A stretch of 64,000 nucleotides of DNA from an uncultured Algibacter sp. GTDB taxonomy: Bacteria; Bacteroidota; Bacteroidia; Flavobacteriales; Flavobacteriaceae. The stretch covers positions 124,001 through 188,000 of the forward strand of contig NZ_CANLGU010000003.1 of NCBI RefSeq assembly GCF_947490405.1. The letters are read 5' to 3'. A program made the translations under genes and the position numbers. Shown here piece after piece: positions 44,798 to 52,129 of this stretch. The stretch's first letter is position 1. Each line of letters starts with the position of its first letter. The notes beneath the pieces are model-generated. The model was not told the DNA's origin and did not search any database. It saw only the letters and a program-made list of their open reading frames with translations.

Positions 44798-46294
44798 CTA
44801 GTTATTCATTGACACACGCTTAGTGTCGTAAGTAGCTTCCCGAGCTTTGGCTTCTTCTAACCATTTTGGAACTAGATTTTCTTTGAATGCTTCTTTTTCT
44901 TTTTTCATTTTCTCTACATCCAAACCAATATATTGTTGAGCTTTTTCTTTAGTTGAAATATCTGGCATAATCACAGGTTTATTATATCCTAAATCAGATA
45001 ACAACCGTGCTAGTTTTAAACGTCCTTCTTGAATAATTGTAAACGCACCTCCCATAACTCTAGCCGTTTCTACTGGAGAGTGAAAAGATGCACCGTGGGC
45101 AGCTGCCGAATAATCCCAACGCCATTGTGCATGACGAATATCCATTAAAATGTCTTTCATCTGTTCTTCTGTAGCACCTAAATCCCATGCCTTTTTAGCT
45201 TCAATATGTGCTTTAACAATGAAGTCTTCCAACTTTAATCTGTTTTCAGTTGCTTTTTTCTGACGCTCGTAAACATTCAGTTTTAATTTATCAGCATCTT
45301 CTCTATGACAAACCTGACATGCATTTGCTACATTATTTAACGGTGATTGGATATGATGATCTGTAAATTTTTGTCCACCTTCACTTTTATACGGCATATG
45401 GCAATCAGCACAAGACACGCCTCTATCGGCATGCACACCAGTTAAATACGTTTCGTAACCTGGATGCTGCGCTTTAAGCATTGGTGCTCTACTTAATTTA
45501 TGAGTCCAATCTTTAAATTCAATAGCATCATAATACTCCTCCATAGCTTCAGCAGTCATACCATTTTTCCAAGGAAATTTTAAATATGGTACACCTTCTT
45601 TTCCTGGTATTTTTTTATCAAAATAATATTCAACATGACATTGCGCACAAACCAATGAACGCATTTCTTGATGCGTAGCTTGATTAATATCTTTCCCCAT
45701 TTCTTGAAATGCTTCTACTAAAGCTGGTCTAGAAATTTTCAATTTCATCGTTTTAGAATCGTGACAATCTGCACAACCTATTGGATTAACTACTTCTGCT
45801 CCTTTATCTGCCCATTTACCAGAATAAAACTCAGCAATACCGTTTTCATTCATTAAACGCGGTACGTCTGGACTTTTACAAGTCCAACATGTAGCTGGCA
45901 TAGGTCCATCTCCTTTTCCTTTTGGTCCTCCTGTTCTCAAAGAATTTCTTAAATCTTCTATAGCATATTGGTGACCTCTACCTTGATTGTAATCCTTAGA
46001 AAAACCATATCCTGCCCAAAGCACAACTAAACGTGAATCTTCATGCAAAACATCTCTCATAGCAGATCCACCTTGTAGAGAAGCAAAATCAGTTTCTTCA
46101 GTTTGTAAAAACGACTGATATTCAGCTGGGAAATTTTTACCCCATTCTTCATTCCTTGGTTCATTTTCACTAATCTCAACTTTGGGTACATATTTGTACT
46201 TCGCCTCATTCTTTCTATTAACGATGCTAGATGCTAACATGCCTAGTAGAAATACAACTACTGCGGTAACGATAAATAATACTTTGTTTTTCAT
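44798..46294 (-). CDS. nrfA: Ammonia-forming cytochrome c nitrite reductase, catalytic subunit
   Basis: Reduces nitrite to ammonium with six electrons in the periplasm. The 498-residue protein has an N-terminal signal/anchor and the full set of hemes: the catalytic CWTCK (136-140, Lys-ligated), CADCH (174-178), CAQCH (216-220), CADCH (295-299) and CQVCH (326-330). It lies 14 bases after nrfH and is co-transcribed with it from a promoter with an FNR-like box. All catalytic features are intact. It may serve nitrite respiration or detoxification. Confidence 0.97.
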   Translation of the reverse strand: MKNKVLFIVTAVVVFLLGMLASSIVNRKNEAKYKYVPKVEISENEPRNEEWGKNFPAEYQSFLQTEETDFASLQGGSAMRDVLHEDSRLVVLWAGYGFSKDYNQGRGHQYAIEDLRNSLRTGGPKGKGDGPMPATCWTCKSPDVPRLMNENGIAEFYSGKWADKGAEVVNPIGCADCHDSKTMKLKISRPALVEAFQEMGKDINQATHQEMRSLVCAQCHVEYYFDKKIPGKEGVPYLKFPWKNGMTAEAMEEYYDAIEFKDWTHKLSRAPMLKAQHPGYETYLTGVHADRGVSCADCHMPYKSEGGQKFTDHHIQSPLNNVANACQVCHREDADKLKLNVYERQKKATENRLKLEDFIVKAHIEAKKAWDLGATEEQMKDILMDIRHAQWRWDYSAAAHGASFHSPVETARVMGGAFTIIQEGRLKLARLLSDLGYNKPVIMPDISTKEKAQQYIGLDVEKMKKEKEAFKENLVPKWLEEAKAREATYDTKRVSMNN

Positions 46295-46308
46295 TTTTTA
46301 GTTGTGGT

Positions 46309-46908
46309 TTATTTGTCTGAAATTTGTTCTTGTAACCAATCTGGAATAACGGTCTCTTGTGTATCTGTAGAAAGCGGCGCTATATTACTTTTAATAGTAG
46401 ATATACCATGAACAGTACCATGTGGCACTTCTTGATGGCAACTCCAACATTGGCGTTCTGTTCTATTTTTGGCATGGTCATCAATCCATCCATCATATTT
46501 AGTTTGTGTAACTTGCTGCACATGGCATCTTATACAGTTGTTCTGAACAACTTGCTGTGACTCTTCACGCATAAACATAACTTCAGGCTCTGCTCTTAAT
46601 GTAAAAACCGAAGCATGAAATAAACCATCCTTAGCCTTAAAATAATATTTATTAAAAACGTTGTTATGTGGTACATGGCAATCATTACAATTAGCCCACT
46701 CTCTATGAGAACTATGCATCCAACTGTTATAAACAGGCGTCATTACATGGCAATTCACACAAGCTTCTGGCTTGTCAGACATGTAGGAGACCAATTCTGC
46801 TTCTTTAGCCATAAAGAAACCTAATCCGATAATAACGGCAATAAAAAAAATAGCTACAGGTCGCCATCTTGATTTTTTTTCTGGTAGGATGTTTTTTTTT
46901 AAGTTCAC
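46309..46908 (-). CDS. nrfH: NrfH tetraheme quinol dehydrogenase
   Basis: The NapC/NirT-family electron donor to NrfA; it oxidises menaquinol at the membrane. The 199-residue protein has one N-terminal helix (about residues 17-34) and four heme sites: CVNCH at 50-54 followed by VM (the NrfH CxxCHxM pattern), CNDCH at 74-78, CIRCH at 125-129 and CWSCH at 154-158. It is the first gene of nrfH-nrfA. Confidence 0.95.
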   Translation of the reverse strand: MNLKKNILPEKKSRWRPVAIFFIAVIIGLGFFMAKEAELVSYMSDKPEACVNCHVMTPVYNSWMHSSHREWANCNDCHVPHNNVFNKYYFKAKDGLFHASVFTLRAEPEVMFMREESQQVVQNNCIRCHVQQVTQTKYDGWIDDHAKNRTERQCWSCHQEVPHGTVHGISTIKSNIAPLSTDTQETVIPDWLQEQISDK

Positions 46909-46972
46909 ACTATTAATTTTCTATCTGGATTTATAACTAAACGCAATGCTTCTTTATCTTCCTTTTGTTCTA

Positions 46973-47015
46973 CAAATTTCAGGCTATTAAAACTTAAATA
47001 AGCTGATATTTATCA
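46973..47015 (-). promoter_or_regulatory. nrfH promoter: weak -7 GAAATTTG with FNR-like box
   Basis: A box TGAT-ATTT-ATCA (47004-47015) is centred 36.5 bases upstream of the last base of a near-consensus -7 element (minus-strand GAAATTTG, 46973-46980). This places the box at about -41 from the predicted start, the class II activation position. Confidence 0.6.
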
Positions 47016-47157
47016 TGTAAATCTATATTTAGACTAAATTTCATATCTAAAAAATCACTATAGTATTTTCTTTTTTACCACTACTCTTAACACAATGATT
47101 TGACGGTAGGGCTTTTATTTCGCAAACAAAAGTCCTGCATTTTCGCAATAAATAATA

Positions 47158-47169
47158 TGATAAATATCA
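47158..47169. promoter_or_regulatory. FNR-like box TGAT-AAAT-ATCA at moeA
   Basis: The palindromic arms (A)TGAT / ATCA(T) with a 4-base spacer resemble the FNR site TTGAT-N4-ATCAA. The centre is 37.5 bases upstream of the last base of the moeA -7 element. Confidence 0.65.
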
Positions 47170-47171
47170 TG

Positions 47172-47201
47172 TTGTAATAAGAAGTCTAATCGTTATATTT
47201 G
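47172..47201 (+). promoter_or_regulatory. Promoter of the moeA operon (TTG-19-TATATTTG)
   Basis: A -33 TTG at 47172-47174 and -7 TATATTTG at 47194-47201 are spaced by 19 bases, a standard Bacteroidota promoter. The FNR-like box lies directly upstream. Confidence 0.65.
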
Positions 47202-47224
47202 CATGGATATAACGAAAAAGATAT

Positions 47225-48403
47225 ATGATTTCTATTACCGAAGCTATTTCTACAGTTAAAACTAACGTAAAACCATTATTACAATCTACTACAAAAAAGG
47301 TTGAAAAAGCTGGTGGCTATCTTTTATTTAGTGATGTGCATTCACCTATTAATATGCCTCCATTTAGGCAGTCGGCTATGGATGGTTACGCTTTAAACTT
47401 ACATGAAGACTTATCATATACATTAATTGGTGAAATAAAAGCTGGCGATGGCGATACATTTGTTTTAAAAAAAGGAGAGGCTGTTAGAATTTTTACGGGT
47501 GCACCTGTTCCTGATACTGCAAATGCAATTATGATGCAGGAGAAAGTTATCGTAAATAACAATAAAATTACCATAGCGCACCAAATAAAATTAGCGCTTA
47601 ACATCAGGCCTTTGGGCGAACAGGTAAAGTCTGGTGATATAGCTTTAAAAAAAGGCACAAAACTAACGCCAGCTGCTATTGGGTATCTTATATCTTTAGG
47701 TATTACTGAAGTATCAGTTTTTAAAAAACCTAATATAGCCATTGTAACTACAGGTAACGAATTGGTTGAGGCTGGTAAAGATTTAACCTATGGAAAAATC
47801 TACGAAAGCAACTCAAAAATGCTTTTGAGCGCACTTTATAATTTGAAGTATTATGATGTGACGCTTTATAAAGTTGAAGATGATTATAACAAAACCGTAA
47901 ATACTTTAAACACAGCAATTAATGCTAACGATTTAGTGATGATTACCGGCGGTATTTCAGTTGGTGATTATGATTTTGTTGGAAAAGCACTCAAAGAATT
48001 ACAAGTTTCAGAGCTATTTTATAAAGTGAAGCAAAAACCCGGAAAGCCGTTATTTTATGGCAAAAAAGAGGACACACAAATATTTGCCCTTCCAGGAAAT
48101 CCTGCTGCTGCTCTATCTTGTTTTTATGTATATGTGTATATCGCTTTGCAACAACTAATGAATCGTAATGTAACTGAATTACCAAGAGTAAAAGCCAAAA
48201 CCTTAAATAGTTTTCATAAGAAAGGCGACAGACCTCAATTTTTAAAAGGCATATACAAAGATGGTCAAGTTGAAGTTTTAGATGGACAAAACTCATCAAT
48301 GTTACAAACCTTCGCACTTTCCAACGCTTTAGTTTACGTACCAGAACATGTTACAAAAATTGAAAAGGGGGATTTTACTGAAGTGATACAATTACCTGTT
48401 TAA
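47225..48403 (+). CDS. moeA: Molybdopterin molybdenumtransferase
   Basis: Inserts molybdate into adenylylated molybdopterin, the last step of Mo-cofactor synthesis. The 392-residue protein has QSAMDGYAL near residue 49, RIFTGAPVPDTANAIMMQE near 91, VTTGNEL, the MoCF-binding GGISVGDYDFV near 242-252 and ALPGNPAAALSCF near 290. It is the first gene of the molybdopterin cluster and divergent from nrfHA. Both sides carry an FNR-like box. Confidence 0.95.
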   Translation: MISITEAISTVKTNVKPLLQSTTKKVEKAGGYLLFSDVHSPINMPPFRQSAMDGYALNLHEDLSYTLIGEIKAGDGDTFVLKKGEAVRIFTGAPVPDTANAIMMQEKVIVNNNKITIAHQIKLALNIRPLGEQVKSGDIALKKGTKLTPAAIGYLISLGITEVSVFKKPNIAIVTTGNELVEAGKDLTYGKIYESNSKMLLSALYNLKYYDVTLYKVEDDYNKTVNTLNTAINANDLVMITGGISVGDYDFVGKALKELQVSELFYKVKQKPGKPLFYGKKEDTQIFALPGNPAAALSCFYVYVYIALQQLMNRNVTELPRVKAKTLNSFHKKGDRPQFLKGIYKDGQVEVLDGQNSSMLQTFALSNALVYVPEHVTKIEKGDFTEVIQLPV

Positions 48404-48412
48404 AAGATTACT

Positions 48413-48751
48413 ATGGGATACAAAATAAAAAGTAGAATTTGGATTGAATCTGACGAAAACGTACTGCTTGGAGAAGGCCGCGTGCATTTATTAAAGGCCA
48501 TTCAAGAAACAGGTTCCCTTTCTAAGGCTGCAAAATCATTACATATTTCTTATAAGAAAGCGTGGCAGTTATTAGACTCTGTAAACAAATCGGCTAAAAA
48601 ACCTGTCACTATAAATAGTATTGGAGGGAAAGGTGGCGGTGGCGCAGAACTAACTGAATATGGGAAATCTTTAGTTAAGGCTTTTGATGAAATCAATAGA
48701 AATTGTTGGAAGTTTTTGGATAAGGAATTAGCTAGAATTGAAAAACTATAA
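48413..48751 (+). CDS. ModE-type winged-helix protein lacking the molybdate-binding domain
   Basis: A 112-residue protein consisting only of the ModE/LysR-like helix-turn-helix domain. LLGEGRVHLLKAIQETGSLSKAAKSLHISYKKAWQLLDSVN spans about residues 18-58 and GGKGGGGAELTEYGKSLV (74-91) is typical of ModE N-domains. The C-terminal TOBE/molbindin part that senses molybdate is absent, so it either senses nothing itself or uses a partner. It lies 9 bases after moeA and may regulate the molybdopterin or nitrate genes. Confidence 0.88.
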   Translation: MGYKIKSRIWIESDENVLLGEGRVHLLKAIQETGSLSKAAKSLHISYKKAWQLLDSVNKSAKKPVTINSIGGKGGGGAELTEYGKSLVKAFDEINRNCWKFLDKELARIEKL

Positions 48752-48767
48752 TTAAAATATTAAACGC

Positions 48768-48842
48768 TTGTCATTTCGAACACAGTGAGAAATCTCACTA
48801 GAATAATGAGATGTCTCAATCGTACCTCATTTCGACATGACA
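48768..48842. repeat. Dispersed repeat C, copy 1 (TTGTCATTTCGA...ACATGACAA)
   Basis: A 75-bp element with inverted ends TTGTCAT/ATGACAA. It shares ATGTCTCAATCG and CCTCATTTCGACATGACAA with 50415-50504. It fills the gap between the ModE-like and TauE-like genes. Confidence 0.75.
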
Positions 48843-48864
48843 AAGACTGAATAAATTAACACAA

Positions 48865-49605
48865 GTGCTGCAAACAGAAAACATATACCTATTTCTCATC
48901 ATACTACCCATAGTATCATTTCTCTATTCAAGTGTCGGACATGGTGGGGCGAGTGGCTATTTAGCATTAATGGCGTTGTTTTCTTTTGCTCCAGAAACTA
49001 TGAAACCTACGGCGTTATTGCTTAATATTTTTGTTGCTGGTATTTCGTTCTACTACTATTTTAAAGCAGGGCATTTTAACAAGAAACTATTTATCTCATT
49101 TGCCATAACTTCTATTCCTTTGGCTTATTTAGGAGGTACCATTGAAGTTGACGCCTCAATTTATAAAAAGATTTTAGCACTTTTATTAATCTTCGCTATT
49201 CTTAAAATGTTAAATGTATTTGGAAAAGAAAGTGATAACATAAAGCAAGTTAAACTATGGCAAGGTTTAATTATTGGTGCCATCATTGGTTTCTTTTCAG
49301 GGCTTATTGGTATTGGTGGCGGTATCATTTTAACACCAGTAATCCTTTTACTTCATTGGGGTAAAATGAAAGAAGCGGCTGCGGTTTCTGCATTATTTAT
49401 TTGGGTGAATTCAGCAGCAGCTTTAATAGGACAGTTTAGTATTGGTGTATCAATAGAGAAAGCCTCTTTCGTGCTGGTGGTTATCGCGCTAATTGGTGGC
49501 ATTTTAGGAGGTTACTATGGTAGTAAAAAAATCAACAATCTGCATTTAAGGTATATATTAGCCTTTGTGTTAATTATAGCATGTGCAAAATTATTTTTCA
49601 CCTAA
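48865..49605 (+). CDS. TauE/SafE-family anion transporter
   Basis: A 246-residue membrane protein with about eight helices and the two half-repeats of the TauE/SafE family (SSVGHGGASGYLAL near residues 22-35 and GLIGIGGGIILTPVILLL near 141-158). Members export sulfite or other sulfonate/oxyanion products. Translation starts at GTG; the next Met is 35 residues in and would cut the first motif. Its stop codon runs straight into the mobA start (TAAATG). In this molybdopterin setting it could move molybdate, sulfate or nitrite, which is an open guess. Confidence 0.85.
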   Translation: MLQTENIYLFLIILPIVSFLYSSVGHGGASGYLALMALFSFAPETMKPTALLLNIFVAGISFYYYFKAGHFNKKLFISFAITSIPLAYLGGTIEVDASIYKKILALLLIFAILKMLNVFGKESDNIKQVKLWQGLIIGAIIGFFSGLIGIGGGIILTPVILLLHWGKMKEAAAVSALFIWVNSAAALIGQFSIGVSIEKASFVLVVIALIGGILGGYYGSKKINNLHLRYILAFVLIIACAKLFFT

Positions 49606-50190
49606 ATGATAGATAAAAAGAACATAATAGGTATTATTTTGGCTGGTGGTAAAAGCTCTAGAATGGGTTCTGATAAAGGTTTTTTACAGTTGAATAATAA
49701 GCCTTTTATACAATATAGCATTGAAGCTTTGAAGCCTTTGGTTTCAGAAATTTTAATTGTTTCAGATGATGCTAAATACGACACTTTTGGATTAAAACGC
49801 ATTACTGATTTTACTAAAAATGCTGGTCCTGTTGGAGGTATTTATTCAGGGTTGGAAGCTTCAAAAAGCGAATTGAATTTGATTTTAAGTTGCGATATTC
49901 CTTTAATTACTTCAGACGTTTTACAAAAGCTTATTGACGCGGTTGATGATGCATCAGATATTATTCAAGCTGAAAGTAATGGTAAAACCATGCCGCTCAT
50001 TGCGCTTTATAAAAGGGCTGTAAAAGGCCAATTTAAACGGTTTTTGGAGCAAGATGAACGCCGGTTACGAGTGGTTGTAAAAGGTTGTCGTTACAACACT
50101 ATTGTTTTAGATGAAGCCTTTCAAAATGCAACATTAAACGTGAATACAAAAGAAGAATTAAAACAAATTGAAGATGCTTATAACGATTAA
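49606..50190 (+). CDS. mobA: Molybdenum cofactor guanylyltransferase
   Basis: Attaches GMP to Mo-molybdopterin to form the guanine dinucleotide cofactor used by DMSO-reductase-family enzymes such as Nap or Nas nitrate reductases. The 194-residue protein has the nucleotide-binding GIILAGGKSSRMGSDKG (9-25), NAGPVGGIYSGLEA near 73-86 and the metal-binding LSCDIPLI near 96. It directly follows the TauE-like gene and overlaps moaD by 17 bases. Its presence predicts a bis-MGD enzyme elsewhere in the genome. Confidence 0.94.
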   Translation: MIDKKNIIGIILAGGKSSRMGSDKGFLQLNNKPFIQYSIEALKPLVSEILIVSDDAKYDTFGLKRITDFTKNAGPVGGIYSGLEASKSELNLILSCDIPLITSDVLQKLIDAVDDASDIIQAESNGKTMPLIALYKRAVKGQFKRFLEQDERRLRVVVKGCRYNTIVLDEAFQNATLNVNTKEELKQIEDAYND

Positions 50191-50407
50191 ATATTTTGGT
50201 CAAATAGCAGAAGTGACTCAAAAAGAAGAGGAAGAATTAGAAGTTAATGAAAATTTGGTTTCAGGACTTTTAAATACTTTATGTACGAAGTATTCAGATT
50301 TAGAAAACAAAGATTTTCAAATAGCGCAGAATCAAGAGTTAGTGGATTTAGACACAGAATTAACAGGAGCAGAAATCGCTTTATTGCCACCATTTGCGGG
50401 AGGTTAA
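50174..50407 (+). CDS. moaD: Molybdopterin synthase sulfur-carrier subunit
   Basis: A 77-residue ubiquitin-fold protein ending in the required Gly-Gly (LLPPFAGG), whose C-terminus is thiocarboxylated by MoeB and then gives sulfur to precursor Z. The ATG at 50174 was chosen over the TTG two codons upstream. It overlaps mobA by 17 bases, and its partner moaE lies two genes downstream. Confidence 0.93.
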   Translation: MLITIKYFGQIAEVTQKEEEELEVNENLVSGLLNTLCTKYSDLENKDFQIAQNQELVDLDTELTGAEIALLPPFAGG

Positions 50408-50414
50408 TAGAACG

Positions 50415-50504
50415 TGTCATTTCGACCGAAAGGGAGAAATCACATAATAATTGAAATGAGACCTTTTATGAAATGTCTCAATCGTGCCTCATTTCGACAT
50501 GACA
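50415..50504. repeat. Dispersed repeat C, copy 2
   Basis: A 90-bp element with TGTCAT/ATGACA inverted ends, related to 48768-48842, in the gap between moaD and moeB. Confidence 0.75.
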
Positions 50505-50533
50505 AAATAAAAAACATAAAATTGGTAGGAAGA

Positions 50534-50557
50534 GATTCCTGCCTTCGCAGGAATGAC
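50534..50557. repeat. Hairpin repeat D covering the moeB start codon
   Basis: The stem ATTCCTGC / GCAGGAAT with the loop CTTC (50535-50554) contains the first two bases of the moeB ATG (50553-50555). It is a short dispersed hairpin like those at 51645 and 27029. Confidence 0.8.
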
Positions 50558-51677
50558 AGATAGATACAACAGACATATCATTTTATCAGAAATCGGACAA
50601 GAAGGTCAAGATAAAATTTCCAATGCCAAAGTTTTGGTTATTGGTACTGGTGGTTTAGGATGCCCCGTGTTGCAATACCTAACCGCGGCTGGGGTTGGAA
50701 CTATTGGTGTTATAGATTTTGATGTGGTAGAATTATCTAATTTACAACGTCAAGTACTCTTCGGAACTTCTTCTTTAGGAAAAAATAAAGCCATTGCAGC
50801 CAAAGAACACTTACAGGATTTAAATAATGATATTTCGATTACTGCTTATCCAGAGCCACTCACCTATCAAAATGCCATTAAATTGTTTAAACAATACGAT
50901 ATTATAGTTGATGGTTCTGATAATTTTGAAACACGTTATTTGGTAAATGATGCCTGTATCATCACAAACAAACCACTAGTCTTTGGAGCCATTTATAAAT
51001 TTGAAGGTCAAGTTTCGGTTTTCAATTATAAAAATGGACCAAGTTACCGATGCCTATTCCCTAACCCACCGCAAAAAGATACTGTTCCAAATTGTTCTGA
51101 TATTGGTGTTTTAGGCGTGCTTCCTGGAATAATTGGTAGTATGCAAGCCAACGAAGTTTTAAAACTCATTTTAGGTATTGGCAATGTGCTTTCAGGGAAA
51201 TTGCTTTGTTATAATGCTTTAAATTCTAAAACGTCAACTTTAAAAATAAATAGAAGCGAAACTAGTATTCAATCCGTTTTAGATAAGCAAGATAGTTTTG
51301 AGAGTAAGCATCTCATTATTGACTGTCAAATTGAAGTCATAGAAATTTCAATATCCGAAATGATTTCAGAAAAAAATGTTCAGTTTATTGATGTTAGAGA
51401 GATACACGAACAACCCAAAGTAGACCATTTAAACGTTACCTACATTCCATTAAGTGAACTAGAAACTAGTTTACATAAAATTGATTTATCAAAAAAGAAA
51501 GCACTTTTTTGTAAATCTGGGATGCGCAGTAAACATGCCGTTAAACTATTACAAGAGTTAGGTACTAAAAACTGTTGCAGTATTCCAGAAGGTGCTTCGG
51601 AAATAAAAAATTTTTTAAAAGAACATAGTAAAGTGAATACGGAAGATTTCCGCCTTCGCGGAAATGAAAAAATATAA
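50553..51677 (+). CDS. moeB: Molybdopterin-synthase adenylyltransferase with rhodanese domain
   Basis: Adenylates the C-terminus of MoaD and, with its own C-terminal rhodanese domain, supplies sulfur. The 374-residue protein has an E1-like domain (1-240) with VIGTGGLGCPVLQYLTAAG near residues 28-46, the nucleotide-contacting NLQRQ and the catalytic Cys in VPNCSDIGVLGV. The rhodanese domain (about 270-360) has LFCKSGMRSKHA with the active Cys. The Zn cysteines of E. coli MoeB are mostly missing (SYRC instead of CYRC, and no second CxxC). Both ends of the gene coincide with dispersed hairpins: the start codon at 50553 and the last residues (DFRLRGNE). Confidence 0.92.
   Translation: MTDRYNRHIILSEIGQEGQDKISNAKVLVIGTGGLGCPVLQYLTAAGVGTIGVIDFDVVELSNLQRQVLFGTSSLGKNKAIAAKEHLQDLNNDISITAYPEPLTYQNAIKLFKQYDIIVDGSDNFETRYLVNDACIITNKPLVFGAIYKFEGQVSVFNYKNGPSYRCLFPNPPQKDTVPNCSDIGVLGVLPGIIGSMQANEVLKLILGIGNVLSGKLLCYNALNSKTSTLKINRSETSIQSVLDKQDSFESKHLIIDCQIEVIEISISEMISEKNVQFIDVREIHEQPKVDHLNVTYIPLSELETSLHKIDLSKKKALFCKSGMRSKHAVKLLQELGTKNCCSIPEGASEIKNFLKEHSKVNTEDFRLRGNEKI
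51645..51667. repeat. Hairpin repeat D inside the moeB 3' end
   Basis: The perfect stem ATTTCCGC / GCGGAAAT with the loop CTTC lies in the coding frame and encodes DFRLRGNE just before the stop codon. Confidence 0.8.
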
Positions 51678-51679
51678 TT

Positions 51680-52126
51680 ATGAAAGATAAAAAACCAATG
51701 AAAAGTGTTTTCAAAGAAGGTGCTATAACTTCAGATTTTATAGGGAATTCTATTTATAAACATCAAACAAAAACAAGTATCGGTGCCCATAATATTTTTT
51801 TGGGACAAGTTCGTGCAGATGAGATTGATGGTAAAACAGTTTCCGCAATTGAATATACCGCTTATGAAGATATGGCAAATGAAAAATTCCATGAGATACG
51901 AGAATCAGCTTTTGAAAAATTTGATTTAACCTGCATGCATATTTATCATAGTCTTGGAACTGTAAAAGCAGGTGAAATATGCTTATTTGTATTTGTATCA
52001 TCACCTAGGCGAAAAGTAGTATTTGAAGCTTTAGAATATATAGTTGAAGCAATAAAAGCTGATGTTCCTGTTTTTGGAAAAGAGATTTTTGAGGACGAAA
52101 GTCATCAATGGAAAATAAATAGTTAA
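51680..52126 (+). CDS. moaE: Molybdopterin synthase catalytic subunit
   Basis: With MoaD it converts precursor Z (cPMP) to molybdopterin. The 148-residue protein has GAHNIFLGQVRADEIDGKTV near residues 34-53, the IYHSLGTVKAGE block near 94-105 and the catalytic lysines in AIKADVPVFGKEIFEDESHQW near 122-142. It starts 2 bases after moeB and lies 3 bases before moaCB. Confidence 0.94.
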   Translation: MKDKKPMKSVFKEGAITSDFIGNSIYKHQTKTSIGAHNIFLGQVRADEIDGKTVSAIEYTAYEDMANEKFHEIRESAFEKFDLTCMHIYHSLGTVKAGEICLFVFVSSPRRKVVFEALEYIVEAIKADVPVFGKEIFEDESHQWKINS

Positions 52127-52129
52127 GAG

